A stretch of 64,000 bases of DNA from Pseudorhizobium tarimense (GTDB taxonomy: Bacteria > Pseudomonadota > Alphaproteobacteria > Rhizobiales > Rhizobiaceae). Below are positions 53,659 through 62,493 of this stretch, piece by piece. The position numbers were made by a program, and so were the translations under genes. Numbering within the stretch: the stretch's first letter is position 1; each line of letters begins with the position of its first letter. The stretch spans positions 186,001 through 250,000 of the forward strand of contig NZ_JALJRA010000001.1 in assembly GCF_022968135.1 (NCBI RefSeq), given 5' to 3'. The notes beneath the pieces were generated by a model. The model did no database searches, had not been told where the DNA came from, and worked only from the letters and a program-made list of their open reading frames with translations.

Positions 53659-55653
53659 CTACTGGTCGCTCTTACGGCCAAGCAGCCAAAGAAGATAGGG
53701 GCCGCCAATCAGCGCGGCGAAGAGACCGAGTGGGATCTGGTAGGGATAGATGACCAGCCGCGAAAGCCAGTCCGAGGCAATCATCAGGCCGGCACCAGAC
53801 ATCAGGGCTGCCATGAGCTGATGCGCCGGGCGCTGGAACCCAACCATGCGGGCCAGATGCGGCGCCACCAGCCCGGTCAGGCTAAGAGGCCCAGCGGCGA
53901 AGGAGCCGGCGGCGGTCAGCAAAGCGGCGAGCAGCGCAAGCGCAAGCCTTGCCCGCGCCACCGGAAGCCCGAGCCCACGGTTGACATCAGCACCGAGCGG
54001 GAGAATGGCCAGCCAGCGGCCAAGGAGGAACAGCGGCGCCACCAGCACGATTGAGGCACTCACTACAAAAGTTGCCTCTAGCGCCCCGACACGGTTGGTC
54101 GATCCCGACATCCAGAGAAGCAGGAGATAGCTGCGCATATTCCCTTGAGCGAGGACGAGCGTCACGAGCGCCATGGCGAGCGCACCGGCAGCCACCCCGG
54201 CAAGGAGAACCCTTTCAGCGGAAAAGGCGGATCGGCCCGTCATTGCGGTCATCAGCAGGAAGGTCACGAGTGCCCCGGCGGCCATGGAGCCGAGCATCAC
54301 CGGCAGCGACGGGAAGGCAACGAGGAATAGCGCCACCGCAAGGCCCGCACCGGCACCGGCGCTGACCCCCAGCACCTCCGGACCGGCAAGCGGATTGCCG
54401 GTGATCCGCTGCATGATCATGCCAGCAGCGGCGAGCATCGCCCCTGCCCCGCCGGCCGCGAGAAGCCGGGGCAGGCGGAACGGCAGGAGGTCGGCGAACT
54501 CGCTGCCAAGGCTCATCTCCAGACCCTTGTCCGAGGCCCCGAGCGTCAATGCCAGACCGAAGATGCAAAGGAAGGCCACGCCCAGGACCGCGAGACCGAG
54601 TCCCGGACGCCGCAACCGCTGCAGGGGTACTGAACTCGCCGTTCGCAGCCCGAGAGTGCTCCGCACCCGCGGCAGGAGCAGAAGCAGCAGCGGCCCGCCG
54701 AGAAGCGCCGTGGCAGCACCTGCCGGTGCAAGATCGGAGAAACCAGGGCCGAGCAATTGCATCAGACTGTCGGCGGCAAACAACAGGAGGGCGCCAGCCA
54801 AAGCGGCAGCGGAGGTGATCTCTGCGGCGGTCCGCGCCCCGCAGTACCGCGCAATCGCGGGGGCAGCGAGCCCCAGAAAGCCAATTACGCCAACGATCGC
54901 CGTCACTGAGGCGGCCAGCCAGACCGCCAGTGTCAGGACTGCAAACCGAATGGCATGGACACTCACTCCGAGACTGCGAGCAGCAGAATCGTTCAGCGAC
55001 ATTACACGCAGCGGCCGCATCAGCAGCATTGTCGCAAGCCCGCCGAGCGCCAGACGCGGGAGGATCGAAAGAACGCCGCTCCAGTCCTGCTGGCTGAGCG
55101 AGCCCGATCCCCAGATGAAGATGGACATGACATATTCGCCACGTGCGAGGATCAACGCCACGCTGAGCGCGGCGGCGATCATCGTCACGATCATGCCCGA
55201 GAGTACCACAGTCACTGGATCCAGTTGCCGCCGCCAGCTCAGTGCCAGCACCACGGCGAATGACAGAAAGCCTCCGGCGAAGGCAATGATCTCACGGGGC
55301 AGCACCAGCAGGCCTGGCACGAGAGCGAGCGCTACCGACAGCGCCAGTTGCGCCCCGGCGGCGATGCCAAGCGTGGATGCATCGGCGATCGGGTTGCGCA
55401 GCACATGCTGCAGCAGGGCTCCTGACAGACCGAGCGCGGCGCCGACGAACAGACCAAGCGCAGCGCGCGGCATCAGGCTCTGCCAGATCAGGATCTCCCG
55501 CAGCATCTGCGCCTGCTCCGGTGACCCTGGTACGACCGGCATCAGCCAGATTGTCAGCAGCAGGAGCCCGAGGCAGCTGAGCCCCGCCCCTGCCAGAAGA
55601 AGACTGCGGCGAGCCTTCAAGCGTGGCCGTATGGGCTCAGCCATTCCATGCAC
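53659..55653 (-). CDS. Fused iron-hydroxamate ABC permease (FhuB-like, 664 aa)
   Basis: A double-length FecCD-type permease with two homologous halves in one chain, as in FhuB, so no second permease gene is needed. Half one (about residues 15-320) has MPRAALGLFVGAALGLSGALLQ and RNPIADASTLGIAAGAQ. Half two (about 355-660) repeats the pattern with RLPRLLAAGGAGAMLAAAGM and NPLAGPEVLGVSAGAGAG. The GTG at 55653 (GGAGGG, eight-base spacing) is preferred over ATG 55644. Both lie inside the end of the binding-protein gene. Confidence 0.92.
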   Translation of the reverse strand: MHGMAEPIRPRLKARRSLLLAGAGLSCLGLLLLTIWLMPVVPGSPEQAQMLREILIWQSLMPRAALGLFVGAALGLSGALLQHVLRNPIADASTLGIAAGAQLALSVALALVPGLLVLPREIIAFAGGFLSFAVVLALSWRRQLDPVTVVLSGMIVTMIAAALSVALILARGEYVMSIFIWGSGSLSQQDWSGVLSILPRLALGGLATMLLMRPLRVMSLNDSAARSLGVSVHAIRFAVLTLAVWLAASVTAIVGVIGFLGLAAPAIARYCGARTAAEITSAAALAGALLLFAADSLMQLLGPGFSDLAPAGAATALLGGPLLLLLLPRVRSTLGLRTASSVPLQRLRRPGLGLAVLGVAFLCIFGLALTLGASDKGLEMSLGSEFADLLPFRLPRLLAAGGAGAMLAAAGMIMQRITGNPLAGPEVLGVSAGAGAGLAVALFLVAFPSLPVMLGSMAAGALVTFLLMTAMTGRSAFSAERVLLAGVAAGALAMALVTLVLAQGNMRSYLLLLWMSGSTNRVGALEATFVVSASIVLVAPLFLLGRWLAILPLGADVNRGLGLPVARARLALALLAALLTAAGSFAAGPLSLTGLVAPHLARMVGFQRPAHQLMAALMSGAGLMIASDWLSRLVIYPYQIPLGLFAALIGGPYLLWLLGRKSDQ

Positions 55654-56524
55654 GGGAAAGGCCCTCCGTCAGCAGCTCGGCGAACCGTGCCGCCGCCGGC
55701 AGCGCACCATAAGGACTGACGGACGCGAGGCTCAGCACCCGCCCCTTGCTTACCTGCGGCAGCGCATCCCAGAAGGCGCTTGTCTCCAGCGCCGCAATGG
55801 CGTCGGCCGGATGTGGTGGGATCAACACGATCCAGGCTTCCGGCATGGTCGCGAGTGTTTCGATCCCAACGGGCGCATTGGCGCTATAGGCCGTCGCGCC
55901 CTTCCAGGCATTCTCAAGCCCAAGGCGCTCAAGGACCGCACCGAACATGCTGTCGGCGCCGAAGACGCGGTAGTGCCGCGCGTCTCCCACGTTAACTGGC
56001 AGCACCGGCCGCCCATCCCCCGCCGCCATTACCTGCCGCTGGCGCAGCAGTTGAGCCTCTACTTCGTCGATCAGCTTCGCTGCCGCCGTCAGGTTTAACA
56101 GTTCGCCGATTTCCCCCGTCGCCTCCACCGCAAGTGCAAACGGGTCTTTCTCGGGCATATAGATTGAATGTGTCTCTACCGGCGCAATCCGCGCAAGCAC
56201 GGGTTCGCTGGAGGCGTAGAAGTTAGAGTTGAACACTACCTCCGGCCCGGCATGGTAGAGCGCTTCGAAATTCGGCAGGCCGCGCAGGCCGAGATCCGTC
56301 ACGCCTGGCGGCACCTGAGGAGTTACCGCCACCTCGCGGAACTGGCGAAGCTCTGCGCCTGCCACGACATTGGCGCCGATCGCCAACAGAGTTTCCAACA
56401 ACGCCCAGTCCAGCGTTGCGACCCGCGTCCCTGCGGTGCCCGCAAAGAGGGGGGATGGCACGGCAAGCAGTGAAAGACCGGCCAAAACCTGACGACGCGT
56501 ACAGGGAGGAGAGCCGGCAGTCAT
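55637..56524 (-). CDS. Iron-siderophore periplasmic binding protein (FhuD-like)
   Basis: A 295-residue class III binding protein. The N terminus MTAGSPPCTRRQVLAGLSLL has a twin-arginine start (TRRQVLAG) and a short hydrophobic stretch, consistent with Tat export. The family body includes VATLDWALLETLLAIGANVVAGAEL, the mid region LRGLPNFEALYHAGPEVVFNS, and a late EAWIVLIPPHPADAI. It overlaps both neighbours (ATPase by four bases and permease by 17), giving the FhuC-D-B order. Confidence 0.9.
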   Translation of the reverse strand: MTAGSPPCTRRQVLAGLSLLAVPSPLFAGTAGTRVATLDWALLETLLAIGANVVAGAELRQFREVAVTPQVPPGVTDLGLRGLPNFEALYHAGPEVVFNSNFYASSEPVLARIAPVETHSIYMPEKDPFALAVEATGEIGELLNLTAAAKLIDEVEAQLLRQRQVMAAGDGRPVLPVNVGDARHYRVFGADSMFGAVLERLGLENAWKGATAYSANAPVGIETLATMPEAWIVLIPPHPADAIAALETSAFWDALPQVSKGRVLSLASVSPYGALPAAARFAELLTEGLSRAWNG

Positions 56525-57315
56525 AGGAGGTAACAGACAGGGTGCTGGTGCTGCGGATGCTCGAAGACGCCCATGTCGACGCCGAAGATCTGCTTGAGCG
56601 TGTCGGATCGCATGACTTCCCGAGGACTGCCGCTCATCAGCACCCGTCCGCCGTTCAGCGCAATGATCGTATCGCAGTAGCGAGCGGCAAGATTGATCTC
56701 GTGAAGCACGACGATCACCGTTAAACCCTGTTCCTCAGCCAGCGTCCGCACCAGGGCGAGAACCCCTGCCTGGTGCGCAAGGTCGAGAGCGGACGTCGGC
56801 TCATCGAGGATCAGGCAGCGCGCATCCTGTGCCAGCATCATGGCAATCCAGGCGCGCTGCCGCTCGCCGCCCGACATGTTGTCGACGCGGCGATCGGCGA
56901 AGGAAGCAAGATCGGACCGCTGGATTGCCGCCTCGACGGCCCGACGGTCGACCTTACCGAACCGGCCGAGTGTCCCGTGCCAAGGAAAGCGTCCTAGCGC
57001 CACCAACTCGCGGACCGTCATGCCGTCAGCGCCCGGCGTAAACTGCGGCATGTAAGCGACCTGTCGAGCAAAGGCTCGACCGCTCCAATCGGCCAGAGAC
57101 CGACCACTCCAGAAGACGTCTCCGGACGTCGGAGCTACCTGCCGCGCAATGATCTTGAGCAGCGTACTCTTGCCCGACCCGTTTGGCCCGACGAGGCCGC
57201 AGACCCTTCCGGCCTGAATGTCCATATCGATGCCGGACAAAATCGTCCTCCCGTTTGCCGAGAAGCCGACGCCGCTGAGAGACAGAAACCCGTCCGGCAT
57301 GCCCTGTTCAACCAT
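56521..57315 (-). CDS. Iron-siderophore ABC transporter ATPase (FhuC-like)
   Basis: A 264-residue ATPase. Walker A is GPNGSGKST, the Q-loop lies in VAYMPQFTPG, the signature is MSGGERQR, Walker B is CLILDEPTSALDL, and the switch is VVLHEINLAARYCD. It starts 12 bases after the TonB receptor stop and is coupled to the binding-protein gene. It energises the fused permease. A later in-frame ATG (57300) is possible. Confidence 0.92.
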   Translation of the reverse strand: MVEQGMPDGFLSLSGVGFSANGRTILSGIDMDIQAGRVCGLVGPNGSGKSTLLKIIARQVAPTSGDVFWSGRSLADWSGRAFARQVAYMPQFTPGADGMTVRELVALGRFPWHGTLGRFGKVDRRAVEAAIQRSDLASFADRRVDNMSGGERQRAWIAMMLAQDARCLILDEPTSALDLAHQAGVLALVRTLAEEQGLTVIVVLHEINLAARYCDTIIALNGGRVLMSGSPREVMRSDTLKQIFGVDMGVFEHPQHQHPVCYLL

Positions 57316-57327
57316 TCCGACTCTCGT

Positions 57328-59487
57328 TTACCACGTCTTGCTCAACTTGAGCGTTACGGTGCGTGCCTCGCCGTAGCCGCAGAAGGACATCGTGTTGCAG
57401 CCCGCCACATACTCCTTGTCGAACAGGTTGGTCACGTTGAGTGCCGCCTTCCAGTCGTTCTTTTCATAGCGGATACCGGCATCGAATACCGTGGCTCCCG
57501 GCACGCGCAACGTGTTGGCATCGTCGGCCCAAGATTCGCCCTTGTAGCGGACGCCAGCGCCGAGGCTCACGCCTTCCAGCACGCCCTGTGTCACGGTATA
57601 GTCCAACCACAGAGCCGCCTGCGCCTTCGGCACCAATAGTGGCGTGTTTCCTTCAAGAGCCGGCGTTCCCGGATAATCCGTGAATTTTATGTCCGTATAC
57701 GACGCAGAGGCCAGAACCTTCCAGTTCTGGTCGATATTGAATTTACCCTCTAATTCAGCACCGCGCGAGCGGACATCGCCAACCTGCCGGTCGCCGACCG
57801 TCGGGATGCTGACGGTATAGTTCTGCTTGTCGATCTGGAAGACCGAAGCCATCAGAATGCCGTCAAACCAAGTCGGCTCATACTTGAAGCCGGCTTCGTA
57901 CTGCTCGCCCTCCTCCGGCTCAAGTGCGCCATCGGCCCCACTACCAACGAGGGGGCTGAAAAATGTCGCTACGCTGACATAGGGCGTCAGACCGTTCTCG
58001 AACTCGTAGGCCACGCCTGCGCGGCCGCTCCAGGCGGTGTCTGTCAGGCTGGATAATGTCTGCGCAAGCCGGTCATCTACCTCGCTATCAAGGTAGTCGA
58101 AGCGACCATTGAGCGTCGCAATCCAGCCGTCGCCAAACTTGATCTGGTTCTGCGCATAAACGCCCACCTGATGGATCGTGTAGACCTGCTGCGTGAAAGG
58201 CGCGAGTGACGGGATTGGCAGTTCATACGGCAGATCATTCGGGTCAGCCGGGGTGGGATAGCTGCCCCAAGGAGTTGCCGTCTGATTGTTGTCGAGCTGG
58301 TAGTAGCGATAGTCGAGGCCGGCCATGAACCTGTGATCGGCGCCACCGACACTAAACTCGTTCTCAACACGGTTGTCGACGTTGAACGAGTCGGCCTGCG
58401 AGCGCACGTCGTCTGCATAAAGGTTGACAAGGCCATCGGTCTGGTCGGCAAAGTCGAACGGGTAAAGCTGTCGCTCGCGCTTGTCGAGATGGCCGTAACG
58501 CAGGTTCTGCGTGAACTTCCAACCACCATCGAACTCATGCTCAAACTCATAGCCGACCATCGCTTGGGTCATGCGACCGATGTCAAAGTCCTCCTCCCCG
58601 AGATACACGTCACGGTCTAGCCTGCCAAAGAATGGGTTACTGACCACGGTCCCGGAATAGGGCAGGAAGCCATTGGACGTATGGGTCTGGTCCAGTCTGC
58701 TGACATAGGCATAAACGTTGAGGCTCGTTGCCTCGTCCGGCTGCCAGGTCACCTGCGGCATCACGAAGCCGTGGATGTCCTCCTGCTCATTCGAATAGCC
58801 GTCGCCGCCTGAAAGCTTGCCTGTCATCCGATAGCTCATGGCGCTGTTGCCGCTAATCTCGTCGGAAACGTCGAACCCGGCAAAAGCGCTGCCGTTACTG
58901 TCGATGCCGATCTCGGTGTAGAAATACGGTTCGGCGGTCGGACGCTTGCGCACCAGGTTGACGAGTCCACCGGCGTTGGCGCCACCAAGAAGCACAGAAG
59001 CCGGTCCTTTAAGAACCTCGACGCGCTCCAGCATGAAGGGATCGATCTGAAAATTGCCGAATGCGTGGCTCGTCAGGGCCAGGTTATCGAGGAAGAGGCC
59101 CGTCTGGCTCGCGTTGAAGCCGCGCACGTAGATCCAGTCGGTATCCGGATCAGATCCGTAAGGCTGCGCGAAAACGCCTGGCGTGTAGACCAACGCCTGA
59201 TCGACCTTCTCCACAACACCCCGGTCATTCAGCTCCTCGCGTCCAACGACAGAGACAGACTGTGGAATCTCGTTGATCGGTGTGCCTGTCTTGGAGCCCG
59301 TCGTCGTCTGCTTCGCGACATACCCGTTAACAGGTCCCACCGCGGATTGTCCGCCCGAGCCGCCCTCCGTTTCGATGACGATGGTTTCCAGCTGCGCATC
59401 CTGCGCCAGCGCCGGCGCCGCCGCAGCAATCACCGCTAAAGCAGGACAAGCCTTCAGAAGCTTCGTCATCACCCTCAAATCCCGCAT
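57328..59487 (-). CDS. TonB-dependent ferric-siderophore receptor (719 aa)
   Basis: Outer-membrane receptor, hydroxamate-type by operon context. A signal peptide ends near APALAQ (about residues 24-29), then QLETIVIETEGG resembles a TonB box. The plug has IPQSVSVVGREELNDRG and MLERVEVLKGPASVLLGGANAGGLVN; the barrel ends LKLSKTW with the terminal aromatic. Two starts are possible, 59487 and 59469 (MTKLLKACPALAV); the latter gives the more usual signal peptide but its GAGGG lies too close. It is the first gene of a five-gene unit. A short AGTTAATTG copy stands upstream at 59545-59553. Confidence 0.93.
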   Translation of the reverse strand: MRDLRVMTKLLKACPALAVIAAAAPALAQDAQLETIVIETEGGSGGQSAVGPVNGYVAKQTTTGSKTGTPINEIPQSVSVVGREELNDRGVVEKVDQALVYTPGVFAQPYGSDPDTDWIYVRGFNASQTGLFLDNLALTSHAFGNFQIDPFMLERVEVLKGPASVLLGGANAGGLVNLVRKRPTAEPYFYTEIGIDSNGSAFAGFDVSDEISGNSAMSYRMTGKLSGGDGYSNEQEDIHGFVMPQVTWQPDEATSLNVYAYVSRLDQTHTSNGFLPYSGTVVSNPFFGRLDRDVYLGEEDFDIGRMTQAMVGYEFEHEFDGGWKFTQNLRYGHLDKRERQLYPFDFADQTDGLVNLYADDVRSQADSFNVDNRVENEFSVGGADHRFMAGLDYRYYQLDNNQTATPWGSYPTPADPNDLPYELPIPSLAPFTQQVYTIHQVGVYAQNQIKFGDGWIATLNGRFDYLDSEVDDRLAQTLSSLTDTAWSGRAGVAYEFENGLTPYVSVATFFSPLVGSGADGALEPEEGEQYEAGFKYEPTWFDGILMASVFQIDKQNYTVSIPTVGDRQVGDVRSRGAELEGKFNIDQNWKVLASASYTDIKFTDYPGTPALEGNTPLLVPKAQAALWLDYTVTQGVLEGVSLGAGVRYKGESWADDANTLRVPGATVFDAGIRYEKNDWKAALNVTNLFDKEYVAGCNTMSFCGYGEARTVTLKLSKTW

Positions 59488-59544
59488 GCTTCAACGCCCC
59501 AACCTGTGCCGCAGCCCCTGCCCGCGGCTTCTACAATAGGTGAG

Positions 59545-59553
59545 CAATTAACT
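59545..59553 (-). promoter_or_regulatory. Short relative of the siderophore operator before the second TonB receptor
   Basis: Read toward the receptor, the minus strand gives AGTTAATTG, the last nine bases of the 13-mer at 10605-10617, and is preceded by GATG in both. The CTCA beginning is missing. The site lies in the 138-base gap between the receptor and AraC genes. It may be a degenerate copy or chance. Confidence 0.3.
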
Positions 59554-59625
59554 CATCTTTACGTGGGCAGCTTGAAGCCATTTGCGACTTTTGAACGTTT
59601 TCGACGAATCTGACCGCCTTACCGC

Positions 59626-60507
59626 CTACATGTGCGCTTTGCGCCACTGGGAGGGTGTCATGCCGACCACCTGACCAAAAATACGGGTGAAATGCGCCTG
59701 ATCCGCAAAACCGGTGTCGGCTGCCACCTCGCTCAAGGAGGTTGTGCGGGAGAGCAGCAACTGCTGCGCCCGCTTGATGCGCGCCTTCATCTGCCATTGG
59801 TGCGGCGCCGTACCGGTCGACGCCTTGAAGGCACGGCTGAAGTGGGATTGTGACAAGCCTGTGAGGGTCGCCAGTTCCTCAAGCCGGATGTTGCGCAGGC
59901 AGTTGCTGTCGATGAAGTCCAGCGCCCGGCGCAGTTGCCAGGATGCGAGCGCGCTCTTCTGCCGGGGAATACTACGTCCAAGCTTTATCGCATCGATGAC
60001 CAGTGCCAGGGAAAGACCATCGCCATAAAGATCGTGCAGCGGCTGTGGATTGGCGCATTCCTCTGCAATCAGACGGGCAAGGGCAAAGATCTTTTGATCA
60101 CTGAACAGCAGATTGGCCTCCTGGAGACGCCCTGGATCAAGATCATCTCCCAATCTTTGCAGAAGCGCGTCTGCATCGAAGTGGAGGTCGAGGTGACGCA
60201 TGGTACGCACCCTGACTACATCCACCCAAAGATCCATGCCGGCAGGCACGTAGGAGATTGGCCGATGCTCGGTATCCTGAGGCAACGAGGCGCCGTTTGC
60301 CGTCATCTTGACGAGCGGCCGGCCCTCGCCTTCCATCTCCAGCAGAATGAACAGCCGTGGATCCTGCGCCACATAGTAGCCGCCGGCATAAGGGGCACAT
60401 TCCACCTCCGTCAGATCGGCGGTCATGCCGTTCCACTGACGGCTGCGGATCTTTCCAACGACGCTGAAGCCGTCGATCCGGTTGTTCATCCGGGGCTGGA
60501 AGGTCAT
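59626..60507 (-). CDS. AraC-family transcriptional regulator of the second siderophore operon
   Basis: A 293-residue regulator of the same layout as the one at 12930-13823. The C-terminal HTH pair is about residues 192-290, with IRLEELATLTGLSQSHFSRAFKA and TSLSEVAADTGFADQAHFTRIFGQ. It is placed upstream of the TonB receptor in the same direction. The open frame begins with TTG at 60564, but that TTGACA is a good -35 box. The ATG at 60507 is therefore taken as the start, with a leader of roughly 20 bases and no clear ribosome binding site. Confidence 0.88.
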   Translation of the reverse strand: MTFQPRMNNRIDGFSVVGKIRSRQWNGMTADLTEVECAPYAGGYYVAQDPRLFILLEMEGEGRPLVKMTANGASLPQDTEHRPISYVPAGMDLWVDVVRVRTMRHLDLHFDADALLQRLGDDLDPGRLQEANLLFSDQKIFALARLIAEECANPQPLHDLYGDGLSLALVIDAIKLGRSIPRQKSALASWQLRRALDFIDSNCLRNIRLEELATLTGLSQSHFSRAFKASTGTAPHQWQMKARIKRAQQLLLSRTTSLSEVAADTGFADQAHFTRIFGQVVGMTPSQWRKAHM

Positions 60508-60512
60508 GGCAA

Positions 60513-60521
60513 TAACTTGAG
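60513..60521 (-). promoter_or_regulatory. Operator candidate CTCAAGTTA in the araC leader
   Basis: On the minus strand CTCAAGTTA is followed by TTG. It lies between the predicted promoter (60536-60564) and the ATG at 60507, with its edge only five bases from the start codon. A protein bound here would block araC expression. Same core as at 10474-10486 and 10605-10617. Confidence 0.5.
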
Positions 60522-60535
60522 ATTCAACAGAAACT

Positions 60536-60564
60536 TTTATGGGTAAATGTGGGATTGCTGTCAA
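60536..60564 (-). promoter_or_regulatory. Promoter of the second araC gene
   Basis: Perfect -35 hexamer TTGACA (60559-60564), 17-base spacer, and -10 CATAAA (60536-60541, four of six matches). It would start transcription near 60528, about 20 bases before the ATG at 60507. Confidence 0.6.
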
Positions 60565-60770
60565 TCAGGCAGTTGCTGGCGAAGCGCAAAACGGGCGTCC
60601 CGGATTTCAGGAGGGGGAGACTGTGGGTGTATGCTTTGTCGAGCAAGACGGGAATCGCGTCGGCGGAACCTGAGGATAGGGACCAGCGCTTTTCAATCGA
60701 TGCCGCCTGAACGGTCACCCATGTACTAGATGGACATTGTTACCTGTGTGTCGGGACGGGAACCCGGCCT

Positions 60771-60845
60771 TGGCTGGGGCGCCTGGATTCGAACCAGGGG
60801 ATGGCGGTACCAAAAACCGCTGCCTTACCGCTTGGCTACGCCCCA
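60771..60845 (-). tRNA. tRNA-Gln (anticodon TTG), CCA encoded
   Basis: The minus strand forms a full cloverleaf. The acceptor arm TGGGGCG pairs with CGCCCCA, the anticodon arm GCGGT-TTTTGGT-ACCGC presents TTG, and the T arm contains GGTTCGAATCC. The 3' end has G plus encoded CCA (plus-strand TGG at 60771-60773). Total length is 75 nt. Confidence 0.97.
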
Positions 60846-61016
60846 CCGTTTGACGGCCGCTCGGAAGGCGGCGAAACGCCGCTCCGGCGGTTGCGGGGTG
60901 ATCTAGCAAAGCTTCGATGCGGCGGCAATCGGTGCAGTGACTGTTTTTTGAAGATTTCCCGAACCACATCGTGCTAGGCGCGGGCGAACCCAGGATGATG
61001 ATCAGGCGGAAAGATT

Positions 61017-61943
61017 ATGGCCGAAGACGACGATGCGAAGGAACCCGAGTTCGATCTCGTCTTTCAGCCCGCCTATGGCCGTGCGGTGCCCGTTGCGCCA
61101 AAGGTGATGCGGGTCACGGTCAACAACCCTTCCCCGTTCACCTTCCATGGCACGAATACTTATCTCTTGGGCCACTCTTCCCTTGCACTGATCGACCCCG
61201 GGCCGGAGGACGAGGCGCACTTCGAGGCTCTCATGGCGGCAATCGACGGGCGGGAAGTAACCCATATATTCGTCAGCCACACCCATCGCGATCATTCGCC
61301 GCTGGCAGCGCGGCTGAAACGGGCGACCGGGGCGATCACCGTGGCGGAAGGTCCGCATCGGTCGGCGCGACCGCTGTTCTTCGGCGAGGCCAATCCGCTT
61401 GCCGAAAGTGCCGACGCGGATTTCGTACCGGACGTTGCGATCGGCGACGGGGAAAAACTGGAAGGAGACGGATGGACCATCGAGGCGATCCACACTCCCG
61501 GCCACACCGCCAATCACACCGTGTTCGCGCTTGAAGGCAGCGGCATCCTGTTCTCCGCCGACCACGTGATGTCCTGGGCGACGACGATCGTGGCACCGCC
61601 GGATGGTTCGATGGCCGACTACATGGCTTCGCTCGACAAGCTGCTTTCACGCGACGACCGGCTGATGCTACCGGGCCACGGCGGGCCGGTGCGCGAGCCG
61701 CAGTCCTTCCTGCGCGGCCTTCGCACCCACCGGCGCATGCGCGAGCGGGCCGTTCTGGAGCGGATCAAGGCGGGCGACCGGCTGATCCCGGACATGGTGC
61801 GGGCGATCTATACCCGTACGGACCCGCGCCTGCACGGTGCGGCGGCGCTATCGGTGCTTGCCCATCTCGAAGACCTCGTCGAAAAGGGCCGTGTGACCAC
61901 AGAAGGGCCTCCTTCTCTTGCCGGCGCCTATTTTCCGGCCTGA
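61017..61943 (+). CDS. Metallo-beta-lactamase-fold hydrolase (LACTB2-like)
   Basis: A 308-residue soluble metallohydrolase. The metal motif HxHxDH reads SHTHRDH with His88, His90, Asp92 and His93. IHTPGHTANHTVF gives a further His ligand, and FSADHVMSW and LPGHGGPV give the later ligands. The last 80 residues (RTHRRMRERAVLERIKAGDR) form a winged-helix-like tail seen in LACTB2-type proteins, some of which are RNA endonucleases. The substrate here is unknown. Stands alone after tRNA-Gln and 108 bases before the PRC-barrel gene. Confidence 0.88.
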   Translation: MAEDDDAKEPEFDLVFQPAYGRAVPVAPKVMRVTVNNPSPFTFHGTNTYLLGHSSLALIDPGPEDEAHFEALMAAIDGREVTHIFVSHTHRDHSPLAARLKRATGAITVAEGPHRSARPLFFGEANPLAESADADFVPDVAIGDGEKLEGDGWTIEAIHTPGHTANHTVFALEGSGILFSADHVMSWATTIVAPPDGSMADYMASLDKLLSRDDRLMLPGHGGPVREPQSFLRGLRTHRRMRERAVLERIKAGDRLIPDMVRAIYTRTDPRLHGAAALSVLAHLEDLVEKGRVTTEGPPSLAGAYFPA

Positions 61944-62050
61944 CCTTCACCTCTACCCAGCACATGGAACATCAGCTCTGCCATTCCCGTTCTCCTGGCG
62001 AAGTGCGGCCGGACCGGTCGCACAGTCACATCAGCAGAAGCGAGGACCTC

Positions 62051-62461
62051 ATGAAAACGATCGTACTTGCAGCCGCCGCGACGCTTATTGCCGCAAGCGC
62101 GTTTGCCCAGGTTCCCATAAAGGCGCCGATCGTAGTGCTTCCCGAAGCGGTGCAGGGCAATGCGCCCACCTATCTCTTTGCCGGCAATCTGGACGACTAT
62201 GACATCTACGGCGCCGACGGCGACGAGATCGGTGAAGTCGAGGACGTGCTGCTCAACATGGATGGGACGGTTGCCGCTGTCGCAGTCGAAGTCGGCGGCT
62301 TCCTCGGCATCGGGGAAAAGGACGTTCTCGTCGACTGGAGCGCGCTGGAAGTGACGCGTGACGGGGACGACGTCCGCATCACCGCGCCGACGCTAACGCG
62401 CGAAGTGCTGGAAGACGCGCAGGCGGTGGATCTCGACAAGCTGGGTCTTGCTCGCGACTGA
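62051..62461 (+). CDS. Exported PRC-barrel domain protein, 136 aa
   Basis: A signal peptide MKTIVLAAAATLIAASAFA (cleavage near residue 19) is followed by a short linker and one PRC-barrel domain (about residues 48-105). The domain text is DDYDIYGADGDEIGEVEDVL and VGGFLGIGEKDVLVDWSAL. Such periplasmic proteins are common in rhizobia; function unknown. GAGGA five bases before the ATG at 62051 selects the start over an earlier in-frame ATG. Confidence 0.85.
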   Translation: MKTIVLAAAATLIAASAFAQVPIKAPIVVLPEAVQGNAPTYLFAGNLDDYDIYGADGDEIGEVEDVLLNMDGTVAAVAVEVGGFLGIGEKDVLVDWSALEVTRDGDDVRITAPTLTREVLEDAQAVDLDKLGLARD

Positions 62462-62493
62462 TCCGGCGGAGGCGCCGCGGCGAAGGCTTTGAC

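Noticed and set aside
54173..56098. A 641-codon plus-strand frame across the FhuB-like and FhuD-like genes
   Set aside because: Ser/Arg/Pro-rich antisense shadow of two well-defined transport genes.
60631..60729. Short frame following AGGAGGGGGAG near 60610
   Set aside because: The purine run is attractive but spacing to the ATG is too long, and the Arg-rich product has no protein character. A 16-codon GTG frame there is too short to support.
3453..60845. Genomic island bounded by tRNA-Pro and tRNA-Gln
   Set aside because: Looked for direct repeats of either tRNA 3' end, integrase genes or transposases and found none in the window. The exo and hyp genes could still have moved, but the sequence gives no boundary evidence.
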